Source: an uncultured Pseudomonadota bacterium
Lineage (GTDB): Bacteria; Pseudomonadota; Gammaproteobacteria; Burkholderiales; Methylophilaceae
Direction of reading: 5' to 3'
DNA length: 64,000 nucleotides
NCBI GenBank assembly: GCA_903838125.1
Contig: CAILXF010000024.1
Span: 1-64,000 of the forward strand
The position numbers and the translations under genes were made by a program. How positions within the stretch are numbered: the first letter of the stretch is position 1; every line of letters begins with the position of its first letter. Positions 11,003 through 20,716 of the stretch are shown here, in pieces. The notes under the pieces were generated by a model that saw nothing but the letters and a program-made list of their open reading frames with translations, was not told the DNA's origin and searched no databases.

Positions 11003-12457
11003 TTGAATTTCTTTTACAGGTTCTGGAATAAAGCTGAATTAGCGCTCGGAAAATCAACACTTTATGTACTTACTGGGCTCATATTGTTAAGGGTTATCTC
11101 TTTAGCAATTTACCCATTGATGGATACGACAGAAGGTCGCTATGGTGAAATGGCTAGAAAAATGGCCGAAATGAATGACTGGATAACTCCATGGTTTGAT
11201 GTTGGAGTTCCATTTTGGGGTAAGCCGCCCCTGTCATTTTGGATGTCAGCCCTTGGTATAAAGGTATTTGGCATCAATGAATTTGCTGTACGTTTCCCGC
11301 AATTTCTTGCAGCAGTAACCATCGTATTTATTTGTTACGACTGGGCAAAGCGTAGTCTAGTTAATCCATTTTATGTTGTAGCTATATTAAGCACATCTTT
11401 TCTATATATCTTGTTATCTGGGGCGGTCACTACAGATATCGCACTTTGTATAGGCAGCACATTATCCCTTAGATCTTTCTGGCTTAGCTTGCGAGGTGCA
11501 GAGGCCAATAGGAAGCGTGAGCAGTGGCTATTTTTCATCGGCTTAAGCATCATGTTATATGCCAAAGGTCCGGTAGGATGGGTATTGGTTTTTATCCCAA
11601 TTGGTTTATGGGCACTGCTAACAGGATCAATTAAAGAAACTTGGAAAGGACTCCCTTGGATTCTAGGTTGTATTTTAGCAATAGTAATCAGCTTACCTTG
11701 GTATTTAGCAGCGGAAAAGCATACACCTGGGTTTTTACACTATTTTTTTGTGGGAGAACATTGGCAGCGCTTTACTATTTCCGGCTGGAAAGGTGATTTA
11801 TATGGCACCGCGCACGCAAGACCACGTGGCTCCATTTGGCTGTATCTTATTGTGGCTAGCCTGCCTTGGTCTTTGATTCTCCCAATTACCATATGGATGA
11901 CTAAATATAATAAAAATAGCGCAAAGAATGAAACGGAAAACAAGAAGTTTAAAGCTTACTTGTTACTGTCAGGCTTAGCGCCTTGTATATTTTTTACAAT
12001 GTCTGGCAATACTTTGTGGACATACGTATTGCCAGGCTTACCGTCCCTCGCATTATTGCTTGCTCTTTATTTAAGGGAAGTGAAAGTGTCATTTGCGAAA
12101 AGTGCACTATTATGCGGGGTTAGTTTAAGTGCTATTGCTACTGTGTTGGCGCTCATGGCTTTAACTTTAGACCATAAAGCAGACTCAAGATCAGCAAAAG
12201 GGGTAGTTGCTTTGTATAAAGCTCAGCACAACGCTAAACCCATAGTTTTTTTAAGTGACAAACCATTTTCATCAATGTTTTATACAGATGGTAAAGCAAT
12301 AGAAGTTAATACCGTCGAAGAAGTAAATGACCTATCAAAAACAAGTCAGATTTATCTTGCCATCAAGCTGTCACAGTTAAGCCGAATCGATAATGAACTT
12401 AATAGGCTAACAGTGATTGGTGATGCTGGGAGTTATCGGTTGTATCTAAGCTATTAA
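11003..12457 (+). CDS. ArnT-like GT83/PMT family glycosyltransferase
   Basis: MDTTEGRYGEMARKM...WITPWFDVGVPFWGKPPLSFW motif and many TM segments; TTG start with an upstream GGAG. Confidence 0.8.
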   Translation: MNFFYRFWNKAELALGKSTLYVLTGLILLRVISLAIYPLMDTTEGRYGEMARKMAEMNDWITPWFDVGVPFWGKPPLSFWMSALGIKVFGINEFAVRFPQFLAAVTIVFICYDWAKRSLVNPFYVVAILSTSFLYILLSGAVTTDIALCIGSTLSLRSFWLSLRGAEANRKREQWLFFIGLSIMLYAKGPVGWVLVFIPIGLWALLTGSIKETWKGLPWILGCILAIVISLPWYLAAEKHTPGFLHYFFVGEHWQRFTISGWKGDLYGTAHARPRGSIWLYLIVASLPWSLILPITIWMTKYNKNSAKNETENKKFKAYLLLSGLAPCIFFTMSGNTLWTYVLPGLPSLALLLALYLREVKVSFAKSALLCGVSLSAIATVLALMALTLDHKADSRSAKGVVALYKAQHNAKPIVFLSDKPFSSMFYTDGKAIEVNTVEEVNDLSKTSQIYLAIKLSQLSRIDNELNRLTVIGDAGSYRLYLSY

Positions 12458-12483
12458 ATACAAATCTCATTTAGACTGCTTTA

Positions 12484-13596
12484 TCACGCCTTTGTAGAAA
12501 TATTAAACCAGTTTGTTGTCAGTATTTTGGGGACCATTGGTAGTTGGTGCGCACGTCTATAAAATAGGTAAAATGCCATCATTGAAAAGAGTAAATGCAC
12601 AGGCCAAAGGCCAATGGTTGCATTTAATTTTCCTTGCGCAACCCAAGCCTGCATAATGCTCAGCATATTGTTATAAATAATATAAATAACAAGTGCTAAC
12701 ACGAAATTGATTGAGCGTCCGGAGCGCGGATCTGAAGCACTTAACGGGATTGCAAGGAATGCCAGTATTAGGGCTGAGATAGGAATGGCAAATCGCCACT
12801 GTAATTCTGCATTATTCGCATTGTTTCTATTCTCGAGTAGCTCCTTACTTGATTTAGAGATGGTTTGTATTGGCTTTTGCTTTACTTCAGCTGCCTCAAC
12901 TCGAAGAGCATATTTATCAAACGATGTGGTGGAAAATTCAGATGTATCACGAGTACCTTGATAGCGAGTCCCACTTTTCATCAGTAAGAATTTATCTCCA
13001 TTTTCCTCAACATAACGACTGCCCTTTGCAGCAACAATAATGCCTAACTTCTGTTGATGAATCGATTGGACAAAAATATTTTTAACGCTATCACCAAGCT
13101 CATCAAAACTTTCGATAAAATATACACGCTCTGCATTAGATGACTCTTTAAATGTACCAGGGCTAATAGCTGAAAGTTCATCTCGACTCTCAAGCTGTGC
13201 TTTGTAGTCCTCACCTTTACTGGTTGCCCAAGGCATTACAAATAAACTAAGAATTGATATAAATATAATGATAGGAATGGCAAAGGATAGTATTGGCCTT
13301 ATCCAGCTAGTGATACTTAGCCCTGAACTAAACCAAACGACCATTTCCGAATCTCGATACCATCGTGAAAGTGTCATCAGTATTGATAGAAACAAGGCGA
13401 GAGAAAGCAGCATTGGCATAAACTTAACCATATTGAAACCCAGCATGGTTGTAATTGCATCGTTAGGTAGAATGCCATTTGCAGCCAGTTGCAAAAGATA
13501 ACCCGCACGCTGTGCAATCACAATGCCTAACAGAATAAGGAGCGCGCCAGCTGCAGTGGTTATGAGTTCGTGTAAAAGTGAACGCCTAAAAAGCAT
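12484..13596 (-). CDS. lptF: LPS export ABC transporter permease LptF-like
   Basis: YjgP/YjgQ-family topology; ERVYFIESF, GTRYQGT, RWRFAIPISALILAFLAIPLSASDPRSGRS-like motif. Confidence 0.8.
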   Translation of the reverse strand: MLFRRSLLHELITTAAGALLILLGIVIAQRAGYLLQLAANGILPNDAITTMLGFNMVKFMPMLLSLALFLSILMTLSRWYRDSEMVVWFSSGLSITSWIRPILSFAIPIIIFISILSLFVMPWATSKGEDYKAQLESRDELSAISPGTFKESSNAERVYFIESFDELGDSVKNIFVQSIHQQKLGIIVAAKGSRYVEENGDKFLLMKSGTRYQGTRDTSEFSTTSFDKYALRVEAAEVKQKPIQTISKSSKELLENRNNANNAELQWRFAIPISALILAFLAIPLSASDPRSGRSINFVLALVIYIIYNNMLSIMQAWVAQGKLNATIGLWPVHLLFSMMAFYLFYRRAHQLPMVPKILTTNWFNISTKA

Positions 13597-13995
13597 GGGA
13601 TGTTTAACCGTTAATTGATGTTAATGAATTTCATCTAGCAATGAGCCGCCCAAATTAATAGTAGCTAAATCTATTGCATGGTTGATCGTTGTATTGTGAA
13701 TATCTAACTTGTTAGAATTTATCATAGAAAATGCTCATTCGGTAAATCTATGTCTTGGTAGTTAGAATTATTATCACGAACTTGCGCTATTGGCCCAAGG
13801 CATCCAGTCAACTTTGTGAAATCAACGCCCAAAAACCTTTTAAGAGCTCTGGGGGGATATTAAACTTCCCTAAACTTAATAGATTATTTCATCGGACCTT
13901 CATTGATGCAGGTCAAGCCTCTAATCTATTAGAAGCACACAATATACAAAAGTTGTTAATAACTTATATTAGTTTGTAAAAATGGAGAGCATGAG

Positions 13996-14190
13996 ATGGT
14001 CACCCCTTTACGATACAATCCAACAACAAAATTAAATGATTTGTTTATTAATTCACTTTGGCAGCCAGTTGGTCATCCAGATACACGCGCTTATTTGAAT
14101 CCAGAAGACGCTGATGAGAAGTTGCGTATGGATGAAGAGAGGCTTCAAGATTGGCGAAGAAAGATGGCCCAAATTAGAGGTAAGCATTAA
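13996..14190 (+). CDS. Small charged hypothetical protein (64 aa), paralogous at the C-terminus to 16183..16410
   Basis: GGAGA RBS upstream; C-terminal EDADEKLRMDEERLQDWRRKMAQI resembles EDALALQLELEEENLNEWREKMAKI of the downstream small ORF. Confidence 0.65.
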   Translation: MVTPLRYNPTTKLNDLFINSLWQPVGHPDTRAYLNPEDADEKLRMDEERLQDWRRKMAQIRGKH

Positions 14191-14294
14191 CAACATCTGT
14201 TGTACTCCAAGTAATTTTATTTTGTCTTATTATTGCCACATTAAGCTAGTATATTTTTGATTAGTATAGTGATTAATTGTTTCATCTCCTTTTA

Positions 14295-14322
14295 AGGGTG
14301 CCTCATAAGCGCCCTATTTTTT
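14295..14322 (+). terminator. Rho-independent terminator candidate after the 64-aa small gene
   Basis: AGGGTGC-CTCATAA-GCGCCCT (one G-T wobble) followed by ATTTTTT. Confidence 0.6.
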
Positions 14323-14441
14323 CATCATTTATTGCTGACTAGTGAAAGATGGAAAGAAATATAGAAATAGGGTGGTTTTAAGTTGGTTAATCATTAGATA
14401 ATCATTACTCATATTCAATCAATAAAGACTTCGTAATAAAA

Positions 14442-15995
14442 ATGCAAAAACATACTCTCTACAATCTTGTCAGAACAAGCATTTTGTCAGTTAGTGTCCT
14501 ATTTCTTTCAATGTGCAGTAGCCTAGTCGTTGCTGAAAATGTAAGCGATTCCCGCCTCAATCAAATTGAAACAATCGTTATTATTTATGCGGAAAATAGA
14601 AGTTTTGACAATCTGTATGGATTATTTCCTGGTGCAAATGGCATCTTTAAAAATGCAGATGGCTCCGACACTAACTTAGCTAACTATCACCAAGTGGACC
14701 GAGATGGATTTAGCAGATTAATCACATTTCCAGCCGTATGGAATGCTCAAGGCACGAAAGCAATCGATAAACTATCTTTTGTAGCAGATCTGCCAAACAT
14801 ACCCTTTAAAATTGACGGAGCCCCTGGCGCACTGCCAGATACGCTTGGTATGAATTATCCTACACCAGATTTAGTGCATCGATTTTTTAATAATCAAATG
14901 CAAATTAATGGCGGTAAAAATAACATGTTTGCCGCTTGGTCTGATGCAGGTGGTTTGGCGATGGGCTATTACAATGGTGCGCCCATGAAAATGTGGCAAT
15001 TGGCACAGCAATATACACTTGCTGACAACTTCTTCATGGGTGCTTTTGGGGGTTCGTTTTTAAATCATTTTTGGCTTGTTTGTGCCTGCACACCTAAATA
15101 CCCCAATGCGCCAGAAGCACTATTAAGTAAAGTGGATAAGAATGAAATAACGTTGATAGTAGATAAAAGCTCTCCTCATAGCGCTTTGTTAGGCAAGCCA
15201 ATTTACATGGCTGACAAGCCTTTAACCCCAGACTATTATGCGGTCAATACACTACAGCCACCGTATCAACCTAGTGGGATAGCACCTCACAAAAACGCCG
15301 ATAAAACGTTGGCTGACCCTGATCAAAATCCATTGCCACCACAAAATTCAATGGTAACGAAGACCATAGGTGACACCTTAAGTGCCAAAGGTGTTAATTG
15401 GGCTTGGTACGCAGGTGGCTGGCATGAAGCTACCGAAAACCGAGATGTCATTTACAACATTAAGAAAACCAACTTTCAAGCGCACCATCAGCCATTTAAT
15501 TATTTTAGTCGATTTAGCCCTACGACAGAGGAAGGCAGAAAGGAGCGGCAACTTCATCTGAAGGATTACGCCGACTTACAAAAAGATATTCAAGCAGGCA
15601 CATTACCTCCCGTCGTGTTCTATAAACCACAAGGTAATTTAAATCAGCATCCAGGATACACAGACGTCATGTCGGGAGATGCGCATATTGCTGAACTTGT
15701 TTCTAGCTTAAAAAACAGTCGTCAATGGCAGAAAATGGCAATCATTGTGACTTATGATGAAAACGGTGGGTATTGGGACCATGTCGCTCCCCCTAAAGGA
15801 GATCGCTGGGGTCCTGGTTCGAGAATTCCGACAATTATTATATCGCCATTTTCTAAAACTAACTATGTGGACCATACATACTACGATACAACTTCTATAC
15901 TAAAACTTATCACGCAGCGATTCTCTCTTGAGCCCATGCAGGGGGTGAGAGCTAAGGCTGGGGACCTTAGCAATGCTTTTGTAGAAGCAAAATAA
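14442..15995 (+). CDS. AcpA-like acid phosphatase / phosphoesterase family protein (exported)
   Basis: ETIVIIYAENRSFDNLYGLFPGANG, GGSFLNHFWLVCACTP, TYDENGGYWDHVAPP, WGPGSRIPTIIISPF: phosphoesterase (PLC/AcpA) family motifs. Confidence 0.85.
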   Translation: MQKHTLYNLVRTSILSVSVLFLSMCSSLVVAENVSDSRLNQIETIVIIYAENRSFDNLYGLFPGANGIFKNADGSDTNLANYHQVDRDGFSRLITFPAVWNAQGTKAIDKLSFVADLPNIPFKIDGAPGALPDTLGMNYPTPDLVHRFFNNQMQINGGKNNMFAAWSDAGGLAMGYYNGAPMKMWQLAQQYTLADNFFMGAFGGSFLNHFWLVCACTPKYPNAPEALLSKVDKNEITLIVDKSSPHSALLGKPIYMADKPLTPDYYAVNTLQPPYQPSGIAPHKNADKTLADPDQNPLPPQNSMVTKTIGDTLSAKGVNWAWYAGGWHEATENRDVIYNIKKTNFQAHHQPFNYFSRFSPTTEEGRKERQLHLKDYADLQKDIQAGTLPPVVFYKPQGNLNQHPGYTDVMSGDAHIAELVSSLKNSRQWQKMAIIVTYDENGGYWDHVAPPKGDRWGPGSRIPTIIISPFSKTNYVDHTYYDTTSILKLITQRFSLEPMQGVRAKAGDLSNAFVEAK

Positions 15996-16182
15996 CATTG
16001 ATTTTATTCGCTTTTAAAATGGTCTACAGATTGACGAAAAAGACGCTCACAGTGAATGTTTTGATAATTCTTCTTCGCGTGAGGTCTGCCTAATGTCACA
16101 AAAAATTCACACATACTTCATGAACTACTTCTTAGAATGACGCTTTATATTATTTCCATAATAAAGCTGAGTCGTAACCATT

Positions 16183-16410
16183 ATGTCTAATAAAGTAGCA
16201 AGCGAAGAGTATAAAGATAAAGCAAAATTATTAAGCCCAGAAGAAGCTGAGCGGCTACTATCAAGAATGAGCGGTAAGCTACCCAAGCGCTTAGATAAAG
16301 ATAAGCTTAGCGTAGAGGATGCGTTAGCGCTTCAGTTAGAGCTTGAGGAAGAAAATCTCAACGAATGGCGTGAGAAGATGGCTAAAATAAAAAGTGAGTC
16401 AAAGAAATAG
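16183..16410 (+). CDS. Small, highly charged, probably alpha-helical hypothetical protein (75 aa)
   Basis: Good ORF with the C-terminal motif E-E-x-L-x2-W-R-x-K-M-A-x-I shared with 13996..14190. Confidence 0.6.
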   Translation: MSNKVASEEYKDKAKLLSPEEAERLLSRMSGKLPKRLDKDKLSVEDALALQLELEEENLNEWREKMAKIKSESKK

Positions 16411-16471
16411 CTTTGTAGTTATCGGATAGTCTCACCATCACTAGATCACAATTTTATGCGGAGAGTTAGTC

Positions 16472-16849
16472 ATGGCTAAGCAAAATACACAAGAAATTAA
16501 GTGGCTAGATCTGCCCGAAGATCATGATTATCCTGCTGCAGCGTCTTATTTAAGCCTAATTTATGAAAGCAAGGTAGTGGAAGCTTTAATAGATAAATTA
16601 CAATCTATCGCCACATCGAATTTTAAAGCCAAAGACTTGTTCCGAGCGTCTAATTTATCACTACTAGGGATCAGTAATTCCCATGTACGGAAAGATGCTA
16701 GAAAAATAAAAACAGGCTACGCTATTTCACCACTACTCTTGGTCAGAGATCAAGCCAACGGCAACGTAATCATTGCTGACGGCTATCATCGTTTATGTGC
16801 TGTATATCGCTTTGATGAAGATGCATTAATTCCATGTAAGATTGTTTAG
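16472..16849 (+). CDS. Small ParB/sulfiredoxin-fold domain protein (125 aa)
   Basis: PLLLVRDQANGNVIIADGYHRLCAVYRFDEDALIPCKIV resembles the ParB N-terminal (GxxR-like DGYHR) motif. Confidence 0.6.
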   Translation: MAKQNTQEIKWLDLPEDHDYPAAASYLSLIYESKVVEALIDKLQSIATSNFKAKDLFRASNLSLLGISNSHVRKDARKIKTGYAISPLLLVRDQANGNVIIADGYHRLCAVYRFDEDALIPCKIV

Positions 16850-16878
16850 CAAAAAATACGCTCATCATAGGCTTGGCG

Positions 16879-18228
16879 CTAGAATTCAACATGAAAGCGA
16901 AGCGCGCCAAAATTAACTGGTCCTCGATCACTGTTATAGCCAGGGTTTAACATCCGTTGATAATCTGCCGTAACATATAAATCCTTCCAAACATTCGCAC
17001 TGTAATAGGCTTCAAATACTTGCTCTGGCCGATAGTTAAGGTGTCCATCACCTAGGAAGAAAGAAATGCCTCCTGCCTCTAGGTAACGTCTTCGTTCATC
17101 CGAAAGGGTATTACGGATATAGCCTAACCCCAACGTGTCTTTTGGCCGCTGCCAAGATTCCCCTTTGATTGATAAGCCCGTGCCAAGTGAAGCGTCCGTT
17201 TCTGTAAACGCAAGCGTTTCCGTGTGGCCATCGGCTTTCATAGCTCTTAGAAAAAACCCTACATCACTACTAATGGCTTGTTCAACATTAACGCCAACGC
17301 CATATTTAATCTTATCGCTACTACGCACTGCAAAGATAGCTTGAGCATCACTGCTTGGATTAGCGATGTGGAAGTCCAACGCATCTTGGAAGCTCGCAAG
17401 CCTAGCGCGGTTTCGCCAACCTAACAGCCTCACTTTGCCAGGCTGCCCGAATAGCGTGTGTGCATGCTCAACTTCTGCTTGGTCGCCGTAGTATTTAAAA
17501 ATTCTAAAATCCGTGGGTAACATATTGGGGTCTTTAGGACCTGTCATGCGTCCAATGCGATATACCCAGTCACCTTGATACCACTCACTCGTAAAACCAA
17601 AACCAAAGCCGCGCGCATCCGCTGCATAGTCATAGGCAAGTGGTGCCATAAATCCGGCATTCATGAATTGGACACGGGGGTCTTTAGCGTAAGCATTTCC
17701 ATCAAACACATCTAAGCTTGAGAAGTTGCCAACGGTCAGTACCCAACGATCTTTATCTACGGCACCACCCATCTGATTGAGACCAGCCTCCACCTTTTCC
17801 ACACCACCACCAAGATTCACTGTCTGACGCAGAAATAGCCTTTGTCGGTAAAGCTTAGGCTCGGTACCAGCCGTGCGTGTCAGCTCTCCATTAGTAAAAG
17901 CCCCTGTCCCATTTAGTCCTGAGAAAGGAACGCCTTGTGTTATCTCTGGGTTTAGATATAACTCTCCGCCTTGCCAAGGACGAAACCCCAAAAATCCAGT
18001 GATGGTGGCGGTATAGCTTTTTTCTTGATTGGCACTAAGGCTGTTCTGCCCGCTATACTTTTCTTGAAAAGAGGGATGGTTTTGCCAAATATAAGTGCTT
18101 TGGAATCTGACAGTTGTATCTTCATATTCAGGCTCATCTGCGAATGCGCTATAAGTAGGCGTCAATCCTATGAGCAGGAGGATACAATGCATTAGATTGA
18201 AAGTATGACGTGGCGGATTTGATTTCAT
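16879..18228 (-). CDS. Outer membrane carbohydrate-selective porin (OprB-like)
   Basis: Signal peptide; TTVRFQSTYIWQNHPSF, GGELYLNPEITQG, QVFEAYYSANVWKDLYVTADYQRMLNPGYNSDRGPVNFGALRFHVEF (C-terminal F). Confidence 0.8.
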   Translation of the reverse strand: MKSNPPRHTFNLMHCILLLIGLTPTYSAFADEPEYEDTTVRFQSTYIWQNHPSFQEKYSGQNSLSANQEKSYTATITGFLGFRPWQGGELYLNPEITQGVPFSGLNGTGAFTNGELTRTAGTEPKLYRQRLFLRQTVNLGGGVEKVEAGLNQMGGAVDKDRWVLTVGNFSSLDVFDGNAYAKDPRVQFMNAGFMAPLAYDYAADARGFGFGFTSEWYQGDWVYRIGRMTGPKDPNMLPTDFRIFKYYGDQAEVEHAHTLFGQPGKVRLLGWRNRARLASFQDALDFHIANPSSDAQAIFAVRSSDKIKYGVGVNVEQAISSDVGFFLRAMKADGHTETLAFTETDASLGTGLSIKGESWQRPKDTLGLGYIRNTLSDERRRYLEAGGISFFLGDGHLNYRPEQVFEAYYSANVWKDLYVTADYQRMLNPGYNSDRGPVNFGALRFHVEF

Positions 18229-18482
18229 AAGACTAATTCGATTTCTTTACTGAGAGTTGGGTATTTAGAAGCATGTTAAATATAACTCATAGTATGAAAT
18301 TTAAGTGACAAAGAGATGACTTGCATGATGTTTCTCATATGGCCACTATTAGCCATGAATTTAAATCCAAAAGCGACCATCCGCATATTGCTCAAGCTGT
18401 TTAAAGTTGCCCTTAGGTAAATATTAACGCAATGTTTATTATCACTGTGTGCATCATTGGGATAATCATGACATAAAAACGC

Positions 18483-18507
18483 AAAAGGCCCGCAAAGCGG
18501 GCCTTTT
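18483..18507 (-). terminator. Rho-independent terminator downstream of the peptidyl-prolyl isomerase gene
   Basis: AAAAGGCCCGC-AAA-GCGGGCCTTTT perfect stem with A/T flanks. Confidence 0.85.
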
Positions 18508-18527
18508 ATCATCGATATTTAAATAAC

Positions 18528-19316
18528 TTATTTAGTAATTTCAACTTTCGCTTTACTGCGTAGTTCAGCCATCATTTTTTCTAAGTTATGTTGCTGTAAG
18601 TTCTTTTGTAAGCCGTCTTTTACTTTATCGTAATCCATTGGTTGTGCAGCACGTGTATCAACTAATTTAATGACATGCCAGCCAAATTGCGTTTGTACTG
18701 GCGTGCTTGATACAGCGCCTTTTTTCATCTCAGACACTGCATCGCTAAATGGTTTCACCATAGACGCTGGAGAGAACCAGCCTAGATCACCACCCTTGTC
18801 TTTATTGCTAGTATCAATGGATTTTTCTTTGGCAATTTTTGTAAAACTACCACCTTTCCCAAGTTGTGCAATCACATCCTTGGCTTCAGTTTCTGTTTTT
18901 ACAAGGATATGTTGAGCGCTATATTCTTTGTCACCATACGCTTTTTTATACTGCTCATATGCGGCCTTAGTATCAGCATCAGATATTGGATTTTTCTTCA
19001 CATAATCTTGTAAATATGAAGAGGTGAGTAGTTCACGGCGAGCTAGCTCTTCACGTGCAATATAATCAGGTTGCTTATCTATGCCCACTTTTTGTGCTTC
19101 TTGATAAACTAATTCAGAATCAACCAATTTGTTGATGATGACTTCTTTGACTTGTGCATCAATTTTCTGACCACGTGCAGTGGCATCTTTAGCGATGAAG
19201 TCATATAAAGACTGTTTGATCACTTTACCGTTAACCGTAGCTAAAGTATCACTGGCAAATGCAGATGGGCTTAACGCCACAATAGCGACGGCGATTAATG
19301 TGTGACTAAATTTCAT
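18528..19316 (-). CDS. Periplasmic peptidyl-prolyl cis-trans isomerase (PpiC/parvulin type)
   Basis: Signal peptide; parvulin domain YSAQHILVKTETEAKDVIAQL...GGDLGWFSPASMVKPFSDAV...QTQFGWHVIKL. Confidence 0.88.
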   Translation of the reverse strand: MKFSHTLIAVAIVALSPSAFASDTLATVNGKVIKQSLYDFIAKDATARGQKIDAQVKEVIINKLVDSELVYQEAQKVGIDKQPDYIAREELARRELLTSSYLQDYVKKNPISDADTKAAYEQYKKAYGDKEYSAQHILVKTETEAKDVIAQLGKGGSFTKIAKEKSIDTSNKDKGGDLGWFSPASMVKPFSDAVSEMKKGAVSSTPVQTQFGWHVIKLVDTRAAQPMDYDKVKDGLQKNLQQHNLEKMMAELRSKAKVEITK

Positions 19317-19386
19317 GCAAAAATCCTCAAGGTTGATTGTAAGTATTAATAAGTGTGATTGGATTCAAAATTCATGATCAGGCCAT

Positions 19387-19650
19387 TTAGTGAGAGTCGT
19401 CTGTGGCACGAGCCTCTATACTAAGTGCGTGTATCTGCTTTGGAATAAGGTCAGCCAATACTTCATAAATAAGTCTATGTCGTATTATCTGCGATTTATT
19501 GCAAAAATGCGAGCTAGTCAATTTTAGCTTAAAGTGAGCCCCACCTCCATTACCTGCATGTCCAGCATGCATTGCACTTTCATCTATGATTTCTAATGTA
19601 GTTGGCGCTAAGCTTTGTAAGCGTCGTGTTATTTCATCAGCTAGGCTCAT
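19387..19650 (-). CDS. bolA: BolA family protein
   Basis: [40 protein letters not shown]...[24 protein letters not shown]; probable start MSLADEI inside the called ORF. Confidence 0.88.
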   Translation of the reverse strand: MSLADEITRRLQSLAPTTLEIIDESAMHAGHAGNGGGAHFKLKLTSSHFCNKSQIIRHRLIYEVLADLIPKQIHALSIEARATDDSH

Positions 19651-19952
19651 AGGGGTAGTGTTTTTCTGAATGGTTTTACTGTTACGTTTTGGTAAACGCC
19701 GGCACTGACAAACGGGTCGGCATTTGCCCACGTTATTGCGGCTTCAAAGTTCGAAAATTCGGCCACAATTAAGCTACCGCTAAAGCCCGCAGGGCCTGGG
19801 TCTATGCTATCTATGGCGGGAAATGGACCAGCCAATAACAAGCGACCCTCGTCCTGTAAGGCCTGCAAGCGGTTTAAATGGGCGGGTCTTGAGACCAAAC
19901 GAAGTGGCAAACTGTCAGGTACATCTTGCGCCATAATTGCGTACCACATCAT
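19647..19952 (-). CDS. YciI family protein
   Basis: [27 protein letters not shown]...[37 protein letters not shown]. Confidence 0.88.
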   Translation of the reverse strand: MMWYAIMAQDVPDSLPLRLVSRPAHLNRLQALQDEGRLLLAGPFPAIDSIDPGPAGFSGSLIVAEFSNFEAAITWANADPFVSAGVYQNVTVKPFRKTLPL

Positions 19953-20509
19953 TTTAAGTCCCCATGTTTATCGTCTAAATCATCTTTGGGTAAATATTTA
20001 TTTAATAGGAGGGTTTGTAGAATAATAAAGACAAATAAAATGCTGGTAATTCCAAATAGTTTGAAGTTTACCCAAGTGTCGAGTGAGTAATTAAAGGCTA
20101 CGTAAAGATTCAAAAAGCCTAAAGCTATAAACAGTATTGCCCAAGCCAAGTTTACCGCACCCCACACAGCTTCAGGTAAGCTGATCTGCTTTTCCATCAA
20201 GCTACGCATGGGATTTTTTTTTAAAATAAATTGCGCTCCCAGTAAACTAGTCGCAAATAGCCAATAAAGAACCGTAGGTTTCCATTCAATAAAAGTAGGA
20301 TCTTTAAGGAGCAGGGTAGAACCACCAAATATCGTGATAATGCCGCCACTAATTAGTAGCATTTTATCTACAACACCGTGGCGAATCTTTACGTAAATAA
20401 TTTGTGCTAAGGTTGCAATCATGGCGACTGCAGTGGCGGTATAGATGCCAAAAAATTTAAACGCTATAAAAAATAGAATTACTGGAAATAAATCGAAGAA
20501 AAACTTCAT
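19949..20509 (-). CDS. yciB: Inner-membrane septation protein A / YciB
   Basis: [18 protein letters not shown]...[26 protein letters not shown]; bolA-yciI-yciB neighbourhood. Confidence 0.92.
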   Translation of the reverse strand: MKFFFDLFPVILFFIAFKFFGIYTATAVAMIATLAQIIYVKIRHGVVDKMLLISGGIITIFGGSTLLLKDPTFIEWKPTVLYWLFATSLLGAQFILKKNPMRSLMEKQISLPEAVWGAVNLAWAILFIALGFLNLYVAFNYSLDTWVNFKLFGITSILFVFIILQTLLLNKYLPKDDLDDKHGDLK

Positions 20510-20716
20510 ATATAGGTCTCAATAGATGTTGCATACAAGTAAGTTGACTGTTGCACACAGTCGCTAATTCAAATGCGACAAATACAATGGATAACAATGC
20601 TTTAGACTAGGCCGCTATTTTGCTATGATTGACGCAGTGTCGCAAGGCGTAATTTTAACGCGCTGTTTTATCCATATTAATTTTTCATATTTTCGTTCTA
20701 GGGTGCGTTTGAATTC

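Noticed and set aside
13755-13979. 74-aa ORF upstream of the small gene at 13996
   Set aside because: No recognisable domain, AT-rich intergenic composition, no clear RBS; probably chance. I also looked for a pepA or holC remnant in other frames and found none.
18276-18512. 78-aa minus-strand ORF between the porin and PpiC genes
   Set aside because: Runs through the terminator hairpin at 18483..18507, so it is not a plausible CDS.
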